Positions 25,037-33,467 of a stretch of DNA of 39,640 nucleotides are shown piece by piece (within the stretch, counting starts at the first letter, position 1; every line of letters begins with the position of its first letter). Under the pieces are notes generated by a model that made no database searches, was not told the origin of the DNA, and worked only from the letters and a program-made list of their open reading frames with translations. Position numbers and translations under genes: made by a program. Origin of the DNA: Azospirillaceae bacterium (GTDB lineage: Bacteria > Pseudomonadota > Alphaproteobacteria > Azospirillales > Azospirillaceae). Location: NCBI GenBank assembly GCA_031291675.1, contig JARLIO010000039.1, positions 1 to 39,640 on the forward strand. Direction: 5' to 3'.

Positions 25037-26317
25037 ATGAAGGACTCCGCCCCGAAACACACCTCCGTTGCTGTCATCGGTGGTGGACAGGCCGGCCATT
25101 CGATCAGCTATTACCTCAAAGAGCGGGATATTGAGCATTTGGTCTTCGAGAAGAAGACCGCCATGCACGCCTGGAAAGAGCAGCGCTGGGACAGGTTCTG
25201 TCTCGTGACGCCGAACTGGCAATGCGACCTTCCGGGCCATCCTTACGACGGCACCGATCCGGACGGCTTCATGAAGCGCGACGAGATTATCGAATATCTA
25301 TCGCGCTTCCGGGAAAAAGTCGCGGCTCCCTTACGCGAGGGCGTTTCGGTTCTACGGGTCAGTCCCCGCGCCGACGGTGCGTTCGATGTCTTCACCTCCG
25401 CCGGCGACTATATCGCCGACCAGGTTGTCGCGGCATCCGGCGGCTACACCACGCCAATCATCCCGCGCCTAGCTGAGCGTCTGCCACCCCAGATCAAACA
25501 GCTCCATTCCGAACAATATCGCAATCCTCAGGCTCTGCCCGAGGGCGCCGTCCTCGTCGTCGGATCCGGTCAGTCCGGGGCACAGATCGCCGAGGATCTG
25601 CATCTTGCGGGTCGCAAGGTGCATCTGGCCCTGGGTAACGCCCCGCGCTGCGCCCGCTTCTATCGGGGCAAGGACGTTGTGACCTGGCTCGCCGAGATGG
25701 GCTACTACGATATGCCGGTCGAAAAACATCCGCTTCGTGAAGGCGTTCGCAACAATACGAACCACTATGTTACTGGTCGCGATGGCGGTCGCGACATTGA
25801 TCTTCGGAAATTTGCCCTTGAAGGCATGCAGCTTTACGGCTTGCTTGAAGATCTCGACCGCGGCGTCTTCGCCTTCCGCCCGACGCTAAAGGCCGCCCTT
25901 GATGAGGCCGACCGCGTCTATAATGGCATCAACGCTTCGATTGACAGTTTCATCGCCGAAAACAACATCGATGCCCCGCCGGCCTCGGTTTATCACCCCA
26001 TTTGGCAACCAGCCGAGGAGCCCGGCTCGCTCGACCTCGCCGCCGCCGGGATCGCGGCGATCATCTGGTGCATCGGCTTTCAACCGGACTTCCGGTGGCT
26101 CGACGCCGCCGTCTTTAACGGTGCGGGTCATCCCCAGCACCGTCGCGGCGTCACCGCTCAGGATGGTTTGTTTTTCCTCGGTCTGCCCTGGCTCCATAGC
26201 TGGGGTTCCGGTCGGTTCTCGGGTGTGGCGCGCGACGCGTCCTACATCGCCGAGCGTATCGCGGCAAACCTCAGCGCATCGAAGACCAAGATCCACCGCC
26301 GCGCCACGGCGGGCTGA
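25037..26317 (+). CDS. MSMEG_0569-family flavin-dependent oxidoreductase
   Basis: A 426-residue FAD-dependent monooxygenase-like protein. The N-terminal FAD-binding motif is VAVIGGGQAGHSISYYL, and a second dinucleotide motif AVLVVGSGQSGAQIAEDL suggests NAD(P)H binding, together giving a flavin-monooxygenase layout. It probably oxidises nitrogen or carbon of the pathway intermediate. ATG 25037 is preferred over 25022 because GAGGA (25024-25028) sits about eight bases upstream. Its stop overlaps the in-frame ATG 26317 of the next gene. Confidence 0.85.
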   Translation: MKDSAPKHTSVAVIGGGQAGHSISYYLKERDIEHLVFEKKTAMHAWKEQRWDRFCLVTPNWQCDLPGHPYDGTDPDGFMKRDEIIEYLSRFREKVAAPLREGVSVLRVSPRADGAFDVFTSAGDYIADQVVAASGGYTTPIIPRLAERLPPQIKQLHSEQYRNPQALPEGAVLVVGSGQSGAQIAEDLHLAGRKVHLALGNAPRCARFYRGKDVVTWLAEMGYYDMPVEKHPLREGVRNNTNHYVTGRDGGRDIDLRKFALEGMQLYGLLEDLDRGVFAFRPTLKAALDEADRVYNGINASIDSFIAENNIDAPPASVYHPIWQPAEEPGSLDLAAAGIAAIIWCIGFQPDFRWLDAAVFNGAGHPQHRRGVTAQDGLFFLGLPWLHSWGSGRFSGVARDASYIAERIAANLSASKTKIHRRATAG

Positions 26318-26328
26318 TGGAGCTCCCG

Positions 26329-27237
26329 ATGAACAAGCACGTTCCCTCGCGGGACATCGTCTTTTCCCGCAACTTTCGATCTTTCCGGACACCTGCCGTC
26401 CATCCGTCCTCGTCGGATGCGATCCTCCTCGGCATGCCGCATCTGAGCAGCAACGGGCTGTCGGAGATCTGGTTGCTGAAAGACCTCGGCCACCGGCATT
26501 GGTTGCTGCTGGCCGCGGCCGCGGGCATGGCCGTCCCGGCTTTTCGCGATGAGGCTGGCAATTCCGTCTATGCCGCCTTCTGCGCCATCTCAATCGAAGA
26601 CGGCGACTTTGCCGCTGTCGGTGAGAACGATACGCTCAGGATCACATCCTCGCTCGCGCGGCTTTCCCGCACTCAGGTTTCGAGCCGCCACCAATTGGTC
26701 GTCGATGGGCGAGCGATTGGCACGGTTATCATGATCTCGACCTTCATCCGTCGCGCGACCGATGGCGGCAATCACACGGTTGCCCGCGTCGCCGTTGCGG
26801 GGCTTCCGGCCGCGCTCGACAGCGCTCCCGGACAAGAGCTGGCCGGACTCGCGGCGGCGTTCCGCGGGGGCCGTGTCTCACGGCACCGGGACTTCGATTT
26901 CCGGCAAGACGCCGAAATCGCCTCTTTCACATTCGACCCTTGCCCGGGTCTCGACTTCAACGGTGCCGGCTTCCTCTACTTCGCCAGTTTCGTCGCCATG
27001 GTTGATCGTGCCGACTGGCTGTTTGATCCTGTAACCGCAATGTCGGCGGCGACCGCGCACCGCGAGGTGTTCTTCTATGGCAATGTTGATCGCGGTGAGA
27101 CGGTCACGGTTCGTCTGTTCGCGCGAAGGGCCGAGGTTGCTGGCGTCGTCAACTATTGGCGACTGGAGCGCGGCTCCGATGGCGTCGCCATTGCCGACAT
27201 CTTCACCCGAAAATCCTATTCGGGCACAGAGCCATGA
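26329..27237 (+). CDS. LnmK-like (Pnap_2097-type) double hot-dog biosynthetic protein
   Basis: A 302-residue protein whose N-terminal third, ILLGMPHLSSNGLSEIWLLK followed by DLGHRHW, matches the LnmK/Pnap_2097 family of double hot-dog proteins seen in natural-product clusters. LnmK loads methylmalonyl from CoA onto an acyl carrier protein and decarboxylates it. A second hot-dog half (HREVFFYGNVDRGETVTVRL) follows. No acyl carrier protein gene is visible nearby. ATG 26329 is supported by GGAG at 26319; ATG 26317, overlapping the previous stop, is an alternative. It is the last gene of the extended Nit1C operon. Confidence 0.75.
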   Translation: MNKHVPSRDIVFSRNFRSFRTPAVHPSSSDAILLGMPHLSSNGLSEIWLLKDLGHRHWLLLAAAAGMAVPAFRDEAGNSVYAAFCAISIEDGDFAAVGENDTLRITSSLARLSRTQVSSRHQLVVDGRAIGTVIMISTFIRRATDGGNHTVARVAVAGLPAALDSAPGQELAGLAAAFRGGRVSRHRDFDFRQDAEIASFTFDPCPGLDFNGAGFLYFASFVAMVDRADWLFDPVTAMSAATAHREVFFYGNVDRGETVTVRLFARRAEVAGVVNYWRLERGSDGVAIADIFTRKSYSGTEP

Positions 27238-27514
27238 TCGTGTGCCGATGTTGGCCTCGTGGGGTGCGTCGGTGAAAATGAGAGGATCTCTCACCACCGT
27301 CATGCCCGCGTTCGCGAGGGCGACGGTCGCAAATTCGATGACGCGCCCCACGAGGACACTTTCCGACCAAGTGGGTTCCGGTTGGGCGTGGAAAATGCGA
27401 CAAAACAAAGATCTAGAGCCGCGCGTGATTAGTTGATGTTGCTCATCGCCCTGCGCCGCCAGCGAGAGGACCGCTGACCCGTCTGCCATCCACCCGGCCG
27501 GCTCGCAACAGGGA
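27238..27514. other. gene-free gap after the Nit1C operon
   Basis: No gene is seen. The gap contains a hairpin TGAGAG-GAT-CTCTCA (27279-27293) and repeat family 2 copy 1 (27291-27338). It separates the plus-strand Nit1C operon from the convergent MalT-type regulator. Confidence 0.6.
27291..27338. repeat. dispersed repeat family 2, copy 1
   Basis: Two joined modules. TCACCACCGTCATGCCCGC (27291-27309) reappears as its exact reverse complement at 37177-37195. The adjoining 32 bases 27307-27338 (starting CGCGTTCGCGAGGGCGACGG) recur identically and in the same orientation at 37216-37247. The modules are therefore arranged differently in the two copies. CGCGTTCGCG and GCGACGGTCGC are palindromic, as in REP-like elements. 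Confidence 0.85.
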
Positions 27515-30166
27515 TCAGCCGTTTCTGAGAATTTCGTCTGCGCGCAGTGCCGCCTGCGCCCGGTTTCTGACGTCGATCTTGCTGTAGATATTTTTGATGT
27601 GTGATTTGACGGTGTTGATATTGATCCCGAGGTCCCGGCTTATTTCATGATTGGCGAGACCGCGCTGCAGGCATTGCAGAACGACACGTTCCCGCACCGT
27701 CAAGGCGTGAACATGGCCGACACTCGCCCGATCTCGGTGTGGCGCCGCCGTGGCGTCCCGGCACGGCACCCCGAGATCGAGCAGCGCGCGGTTCAAACCC
27801 AGTTTGGTGGCGCGGGCACAGTCTTCGGCAAATTGCGCTGAGCCTTGCGCACCGTCGCCGCGGTCGCGAAAAGCCGTGGCCAAGGCGGTCGCAATCGCTG
27901 CCGGGGCATGACAGCCCTTGAGCTGCGCCGCGCGTGCGACCGCTTGCAACCCGGCGGCGGCCTCGGCGCCGCGACCTTCGAAAGCCAGGAAACGCGCCTC
28001 GAGAATGCGGTACGGCCACCAGATTTGCCAGGCATCCTCGGGGAACCGCGCCCTTATGCCGTCGAGCTGGGGTCGCACCCGTTCGAGTTCGAGCAGGGCA
28101 TCGCCGTGGCGCCGCAAGCGAAACGCGCGATCGGCACGTTCCACGGCCATCTGGAAGTCCAGTCGCAGGTCTTCGACTTCATAGGCGATGCGGCTGATCC
28201 GGATCAACAACGCGTCGGCTTCGTCGGCACGGCCGGTCGCATCGTAAAGGCGGGCAAGCGTGATCGTCGACGTGATCGTCCGTTCGGCAAGGCCCAACAC
28301 ATCCGCCATCGGCCCCGCGGGCACGCCACGGACAAGCAGGCGTTCAGCGGCATCGAAATCGCCGATTTCATAGGCGAGGGCACCGAGCAGGCCCGACGGC
28401 AGCGCCACCATATAGGAATGTTCGTCGAAATAGCGCCGGCCGGTCTCAAGCGCCACGCACAGCACGTCGCGTGCCTCGCGCAGATGACCAGCCGCGGTGA
28501 ACGCCATCGCCGAGATGCAGCGCGAGTGGATCATGCCCCAATGGCAGTTAATCTCTTCATAGCGGTGGTAGGCCTTCCAGGTCAGGCGCTGCGCCAGAGT
28601 GAGATCGCCGAGATTGAAGGCCAGATAGGCGTGGATCGAGTCGAGATCGACCTGGCCGAAGGCGAGATCATCCAGCGGCGCGCCGCTGATCGCCTCGATA
28701 TGGTTCCGGCACAGCGTGAAATCGGCCCCGTAGGCGCCGATCAGCGCCCGCATCAAATGAACCCGACCGGTGATCGTGAGCCCGCTGTCATGAACGATCG
28801 CCGCCGCGCGACCGCCGGGAACCGCGCAGGCGTTCTCGATCTCCACCAGGGTCTGTTCGGCGCGCAGGAAACGTCGGCTGTTGATATAGCGCCAGGTCAA
28901 CAGGAAAGACAGCAGGGGACGTTCGGCACGGACGTCGGCCGGCAAATCGCGCATCCACCGATAATAGATGTCGAACCGGCCGTAGCTTAGATAATCAAAG
29001 ACGCAATACCGTTCGATCAGCTCGGCAGCCCATTCCGGCCGGCGCGCGAGGAAGGCATGCCGGACGGCGTCGATCGGGCTGCCCGACCGAATGAACCATT
29101 CCGCCGCCCGGTGATGCAGCAGGGTGACGCGCTCGCCGGCGATAGCGTGGAGCCGCGAGCGCAGAAATTCCAGAAACAGATGATGATAGCGGTACCAGTT
29201 CTGCTGGCCGGGAAGCGCCACGATAAAAAGTTGAGACATTTCGAGGTGGTCAAGGATCGCGGCGGCATTGACCTCCCCGGTGACCGCGGCGCAAAGGTCG
29301 GGCGATAGGGTTTCAAGGATTGCGGTTTCGGTGACGAAGCCCACGATCTCCGGGGGCAGGCCCGCCATCACTTCTTCGAGGAAGTAATCACCGAGAGCCC
29401 GGTGGCTGCCCGGCGCAAGCGCGAAGTTGAGATCATGGCCACCCCGCCGGTTGAGGACCAGGGAGGCCAGCCGCAAGCCTGCCGCCCAGCCTTCCGTCTG
29501 CTGCTGGACCAGATCGCTCTGGGCGGGACTCAGCGGGACACCGCTGGCGGCCCGGAAGAAATCGTCGGTTTCGGCGACGCTGAACTGGAGCTCGTCGACC
29601 GACACCTCGACCAGTTCGCCATTGGCGCGCAGGCGTCCCAATGTCAGGGCCGGACGGGTACGGCTCGCGAGCACCAGGGTCAGGTTCGACCGCCGGTCGG
29701 CAAGAAGACCAGACACCACACTGGCGTCCGTGATCAGATGGTAGTCGTCGATGAACAGCACGAGCGGGGCCTTGGCGGTGGCATCGGCGATCACCGCCTG
29801 CAGGTGCTGCACGGCATCCTCATGGGAAAAGGCCGGGGCACCGCAGAACTGTTCGCCGGTCGACGCCAGCACGACGGTCATCAGGTGCGAGGCGACACTT
29901 GAGGGATCGCTCTCGTCGCCACCGACCGAATACCAGGCGGTGGCGACACCGCGTTGCAGCAGCACCTCGTGCCATTGCGACAGCAAGGTGGTTTTGCCGG
30001 ATCCGGCCGGGGCATGGACGAGGGCCAGCCGATATTGTGCTAGAACATCGGCGATGCCGGTCAGGCGGGGACGATCGACGACGCCCACCGGGGTGCGCGG
30101 CGCGATGATCCGCGTGGTTGTAAAATTCCCACCGAAGCCGTTTCCCGTTGATCGCTGTGACGTCAT
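27515..30166 (-). CDS. MalT/LuxR-type large ATP-dependent transcriptional regulator
   Basis: An 883-residue STAND-class regulator. The Walker A motif HAPAGSGKTT is at about residues 51-60, with a Walker B-like VLFIDDYHLI further on. A long tetratricopeptide-like helical middle binds the inducer in the family, and a C-terminal LuxR helix-turn-helix occupies about the last 60 residues (LTVRERVVLQCLQRGLANHE; NTVKSHIKNIYSKI). It resembles MalT and AlkS-type activators. It is divergent from the amidase/dipeptide transporter operon and is the probable activator. The start at 30166 is an estimate; an in-frame upstream extension to 30283 exists. Confidence 0.85.
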   Translation of the reverse strand: MTSQRSTGNGFGGNFTTTRIIAPRTPVGVVDRPRLTGIADVLAQYRLALVHAPAGSGKTTLLSQWHEVLLQRGVATAWYSVGGDESDPSSVASHLMTVVLASTGEQFCGAPAFSHEDAVQHLQAVIADATAKAPLVLFIDDYHLITDASVVSGLLADRRSNLTLVLASRTRPALTLGRLRANGELVEVSVDELQFSVAETDDFFRAASGVPLSPAQSDLVQQQTEGWAAGLRLASLVLNRRGGHDLNFALAPGSHRALGDYFLEEVMAGLPPEIVGFVTETAILETLSPDLCAAVTGEVNAAAILDHLEMSQLFIVALPGQQNWYRYHHLFLEFLRSRLHAIAGERVTLLHHRAAEWFIRSGSPIDAVRHAFLARRPEWAAELIERYCVFDYLSYGRFDIYYRWMRDLPADVRAERPLLSFLLTWRYINSRRFLRAEQTLVEIENACAVPGGRAAAIVHDSGLTITGRVHLMRALIGAYGADFTLCRNHIEAISGAPLDDLAFGQVDLDSIHAYLAFNLGDLTLAQRLTWKAYHRYEEINCHWGMIHSRCISAMAFTAAGHLREARDVLCVALETGRRYFDEHSYMVALPSGLLGALAYEIGDFDAAERLLVRGVPAGPMADVLGLAERTITSTITLARLYDATGRADEADALLIRISRIAYEVEDLRLDFQMAVERADRAFRLRRHGDALLELERVRPQLDGIRARFPEDAWQIWWPYRILEARFLAFEGRGAEAAAGLQAVARAAQLKGCHAPAAIATALATAFRDRGDGAQGSAQFAEDCARATKLGLNRALLDLGVPCRDATAAPHRDRASVGHVHALTVRERVVLQCLQRGLANHEISRDLGININTVKSHIKNIYSKIDVRNRAQAALRADEILRNG

Positions 30167-30206
30167 GGCCCGTACCGCCTTTGTCGAACCGCCATCCGTG
30201 CGCGTC

Positions 30207-30222
30207 TCACCCCTTCGGGTGA
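30207..30222. promoter_or_regulatory. inverted repeat in the divergent regulator/amidase gap
   Basis: TCACCC-CTTC-GGGTGA is a perfect 6-bp inverted repeat with a 4-base spacer, followed by an AAAATTTT stretch. It sits between the divergent MalT-type regulator and amidase genes, where an operator would be expected. It could equally be a leader hairpin of the regulator message. Confidence 0.4.
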
Positions 30223-30317
30223 TGAAAATTTTATCAGTTCGCTCACCCTTAGGGGGCATGCCCATGGATCGGGCACAGCGCAATCTTAGCCGAGATTATC
30301 GGCAAAAAGGCGCCATT

Positions 30318-31742
30318 GTGGATCTCGCAGCCTATTCTTCTTACGACGCCCTGGAACTGGCGGCTTTGGTCGCCCGCCGGGAGGTCTCCGCCCTGGAGCT
30401 GCTGGAAACTGCGGCCGCGGCGGTCAGCGCGGTCAATGGCCGCCTCAACGCCGTCGTCGCGCTGTTTGTCGACGAGGCGGCTCGCCGGATCGCAGCCGGT
30501 CTTCCCGACGGGCCGTTCCACGGTGTGCCGTTTCTGTTGAAGGATCTCACGGCCCACTATGGCGGCCAATTCACCGGATCGGGCTGGCCACCCCGCCTGA
30601 CCTATCGCGCCGCACAGGACAGCGAGTTGGTGCGGCGCTACAAGGCCGCCGGTCTCAGCATTTTCGGCAAGACCGCGGTACCCGAACTGGCGATGAATTG
30701 GTGCACCGAATCAAGCACCCATGGCAGGACCCACAATCCATGGGACCCGGACCGCACCGTCGGCACATCGAGCGGCGGCAGCGCCGCGGCGGTAGCGTCC
30801 GGCATTGTGCCGATGGCCCATGGCAATGATGGTGGCGGCTCGATCCGGGTGCCCGCCGCCTGCTGTGGCTGCTTCGGCCTGAAGCCGACCCGCGGCCGCA
30901 ATCCGGTGGCACCGGCTGGCGACCTCTGGCAGGGCATGCTGGTCGAACACGCCCTGACCCGCTCGGTCCGCGATAGCGCGGCACTGCTGGATGCCACCGC
31001 AGGACCGACCGTGGGCCAGTTCGCCAACAGCCCGGCGGGGGGTTCGTTCCTGGCCGAGGTCGGGCGGGATCCCGGCACGCTGCGGATCGCTGTGTCGACC
31101 CAGGCGCCTTATGGTGCTCCAACCGATCCGGATTGCGTCGCCGCCGTCGCCGCCACGGTGCGGATGCTCGAAGATCTCGGGCACATCTGCGAGGCGGCGG
31201 ACCTCGCCTTGCCGGAACAGGGATGGCCGGCGTTCGAGACTTTCATTCTGGCGGAATACGCCGCCGAGATGAAAAGCGAGGCGGCCCTGATCGGTCGCCC
31301 GGTGGCCGCAGCGGACCTGCCGCCGGTGCTGTGGGAAATGATCCAGGCCGGGGAGCGCTTCAGCGCTGTCGATCTCAAGCTGGCGACCGCTCAGCTCCAT
31401 GATGTCGCCCGCGTGGTCGGGACACTGTTCACGCGCTACGACGTCTTTTTGTCGCCAACGCTGGCCAAGCCGCCGGTTCCGCTGGGAAGCTTCGATCTCG
31501 GGCGGTCGATGCGCGAGCATTTCACGGCCTATCTGGAATGGATGCCTTTCACCCATGTCTTCAACGTCAGCGGATCGCCGGCAATGTCGGTGCCGCTGCA
31601 CTGGAACGCTCAGGGGTTGCCGATCGGCGTGCAGTTCGCGGCGGCACCGGCGGCTGAGGGCCTGCTGTTTCGCCTGGCCGCCCAACTTGAACAAGCCCAT
31701 CCCTGGGCGACCCGACGACCGCCGGTCGCGGTCGGATCATAA
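30318..31742 (+). CDS. NylA-like amidase (amidase-signature family)
   Basis: A 474-residue amidase-signature enzyme. The triad is Lys75 (FLLKDLTA), Ser151 (GTSSGGS) and Ser175 (NDGGGSIRVP), spaced much like 6-aminohexanoate-cyclic-dimer hydrolase (NylA). HGNDGGGSIRVPAACCGCFG is typical of that branch, which acts on cyclic or linear amides. GTG 30318 is preferred because the family N-terminus (DLAAYSSYDALELAALV) begins there and AAAAGG precedes it; ATG 30258 would add 20 residues. It heads the dipeptide-type importer operon, so its substrate may be an imported peptide or amide. Confidence 0.8.
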   Translation: MDLAAYSSYDALELAALVARREVSALELLETAAAAVSAVNGRLNAVVALFVDEAARRIAAGLPDGPFHGVPFLLKDLTAHYGGQFTGSGWPPRLTYRAAQDSELVRRYKAAGLSIFGKTAVPELAMNWCTESSTHGRTHNPWDPDRTVGTSSGGSAAAVASGIVPMAHGNDGGGSIRVPAACCGCFGLKPTRGRNPVAPAGDLWQGMLVEHALTRSVRDSAALLDATAGPTVGQFANSPAGGSFLAEVGRDPGTLRIAVSTQAPYGAPTDPDCVAAVAATVRMLEDLGHICEAADLALPEQGWPAFETFILAEYAAEMKSEAALIGRPVAAADLPPVLWEMIQAGERFSAVDLKLATAQLHDVARVVGTLFTRYDVFLSPTLAKPPVPLGSFDLGRSMREHFTAYLEWMPFTHVFNVSGSPAMSVPLHWNAQGLPIGVQFAAAPAAEGLLFRLAAQLEQAHPWATRRPPVAVGS

Positions 31743-31765
31743 GTGACACGAAGATGGAGACCAGA

Positions 31766-33349
31766 ATGTACAGCGGCTGTCACGGGTTTCTTCTCCCAAC
31801 CACTGTCCGGCGAGCGCTTGCGCGCGTCGTCCTCGCCGGTGTGTCGTCGATCGTGCTCGGCCATGGTGCGGCGCGGGCCGCGGATGCGCCGGCACTGGTG
31901 GTCGCCCGCTCGGTCGATGCCGACAATCTCGATCCGCAGAAAACGGCCAATACCCAGTCGCTGCAGATCACCAATCTGGTCTTCGACACGTTGCTGACGA
32001 TGGCCCGTGACGGTTCGATCCATCCGGGCCTTGCCGAAAGCTGGACGGCCGCGCCCGACGGCAAGAGCTACAGCTTCATCCTGCGCGATGGCTTGACCTG
32101 CCACGATGGCACCGTGTTCGATGCCGCAGCCGCGAAATTCAGTGTCGATCGGGCGGTCAACCCCGAGACCAACAACCCAAATTCCGCCGCCTGGGGCCCG
32201 ATCACCGCGACGTCTGTCGACCACAACACGCTGACGGTGAACCTGTCTGCACCCTATGCGCCGTTTCCAGCGTTTCTGACCAGCATCCAGGCGGCAGTGA
32301 TCTGTCCATCGAGCGTCGTCGGCACGGCCTTCAAGCCGATCGGCACCGGACCGTTCAAGCTGGTCAGTTGGACCCGCAACGATCGCATCACGCTGGAAGC
32401 CAATCCGGCCTACCGAAATTTCAATCCGCTGATCACGAATCCCGGGGCGCCGCATATCGCAAAAATCGAGTTCGCGGTCATTCCGGAGGCCGTGGCCCGC
32501 ATGGCGGCCCTGCGATCGGGCGAGGTCCAGATGGCCGAACCTTCGCTGGAAGAAACCGCCGACCTGTCCAAAGACAAAAACTTCAGGGTCTATGCGTCCG
32601 ACCTGTCGGGTCAACAGATGGTGATGGCATTCACCTGGAAGATCAAACCGCTCGACAATCCAGACGTTCGCCGGGCTATCGGCATGGCGCTCAATCGCGA
32701 TGCCTATCGCGACATCGCCTTCCAGGGCCTGGTCAGCACCGCCGATTGCCCGGTCGCCCCCCATCTGCCGGCAACCGATGAAGCGCTGTGCCGGAGCTAC
32801 GGCGTCAGCTACGATCCCGTGGCCGCCAAGGCGCTGCTGGCCAAGGCGGGCTATGGTCCTGACAAGCCGCTGAAGGTCATTCTGTCGGTCCACAAATTGC
32901 CCGGTTGGGACGAAATGCACCAGATCATGCAGCAGGATCTGGCGACCATCGGTGTCCAGGCCGATATCGAGACCCGCGAGGTCGCCGCCTTTTTCGACCA
33001 TATGAAAGGTGAAAATGAACGGACCACCGGGACCCCGGTGGTCTGGACCATGGGCATGTCGGGGGTCGATCCCGACTATCTCTCCTTCCTGTGGAAGCGG
33101 CCGGGATTCGTGAATATGGGGATCGGTCCGGAACTCGACGGCATGCTCGAAGACCAGCGCCGCCTGAGCGGTGCCGCTCGCACCGAGAAGATCCACGAGA
33201 TCGACAAATATCTGCTGCAAAACGCCTATGCCGTGCCGCTGCTGTCCCCCGGCTGGGGATGGCTGATGGCCTCGACAACCAAAGTCGAGGGCTTCAAGAT
33301 GGGCTTCATGGTATCGCTGCTGTTCAATGATGTGACCGTCGCCCCGTGA
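31766..33349 (+). CDS. dipeptide/oligopeptide-type substrate-binding protein (family 5)
   Basis: A 527-residue extracytoplasmic binding protein of the DppA/OppA family. It has a signal peptide (VRRALARVVLAGVSSIVLGHGAARA, cleavage likely after ARAA). The mature part shows NLDPQKTANTQSLQITNLVFD and IHPGLAESWTAAPDGKSYSFILR, a family 5 hallmark. ATG 31766 with GGAG seven bases upstream is preferred over ATG 31754. Ligand class is peptide or a similar compound; substrate not determinable. The gap to the permease contains a strong hairpin. Confidence 0.85.
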   Translation: MYSGCHGFLLPTTVRRALARVVLAGVSSIVLGHGAARAADAPALVVARSVDADNLDPQKTANTQSLQITNLVFDTLLTMARDGSIHPGLAESWTAAPDGKSYSFILRDGLTCHDGTVFDAAAAKFSVDRAVNPETNNPNSAAWGPITATSVDHNTLTVNLSAPYAPFPAFLTSIQAAVICPSSVVGTAFKPIGTGPFKLVSWTRNDRITLEANPAYRNFNPLITNPGAPHIAKIEFAVIPEAVARMAALRSGEVQMAEPSLEETADLSKDKNFRVYASDLSGQQMVMAFTWKIKPLDNPDVRRAIGMALNRDAYRDIAFQGLVSTADCPVAPHLPATDEALCRSYGVSYDPVAAKALLAKAGYGPDKPLKVILSVHKLPGWDEMHQIMQQDLATIGVQADIETREVAAFFDHMKGENERTTGTPVVWTMGMSGVDPDYLSFLWKRPGFVNMGIGPELDGMLEDQRRLSGAARTEKIHEIDKYLLQNAYAVPLLSPGWGWLMASTTKVEGFKMGFMVSLLFNDVTVAP

Positions 33350-33386
33350 TCGGCGGACGATATCATCTCAAGCGGGGCGTTCCGAC

Positions 33387-33406
33387 GTCGCGCCGGCCGG
33401 TGCGAC
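33387..33406 (+). other. hairpin between family 5 binding protein and permease
   Basis: GTCGC and GCGAC close a stem extended by the internal CCGGCCGG palindrome, giving a compact GC-rich hairpin in the 118-base gap. It parallels the hairpin after the binding-protein gene at 7802-7818 and may similarly favour binding-protein message levels. Confidence 0.55.
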
Positions 33407-33467
33407 ACGGCGTCGCCTAAGGCCGGCGCCGACTGAATGCCGATCGGAAAGAGGCTGACCCCACGTC

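Noticed and set aside
27845-28990. Plus-strand open frame of 381 codons inside the MalT-type gene
   Set aside because: It is antisense to a recognisable regulator and has no family features of its own.
29751-30257. N-terminal extension of the NylA-like amidase
   Set aside because: The extra codons are antisense to the MalT-type regulator gene and do not resemble amidases; a start at 30318 (or 30258) fits the family.
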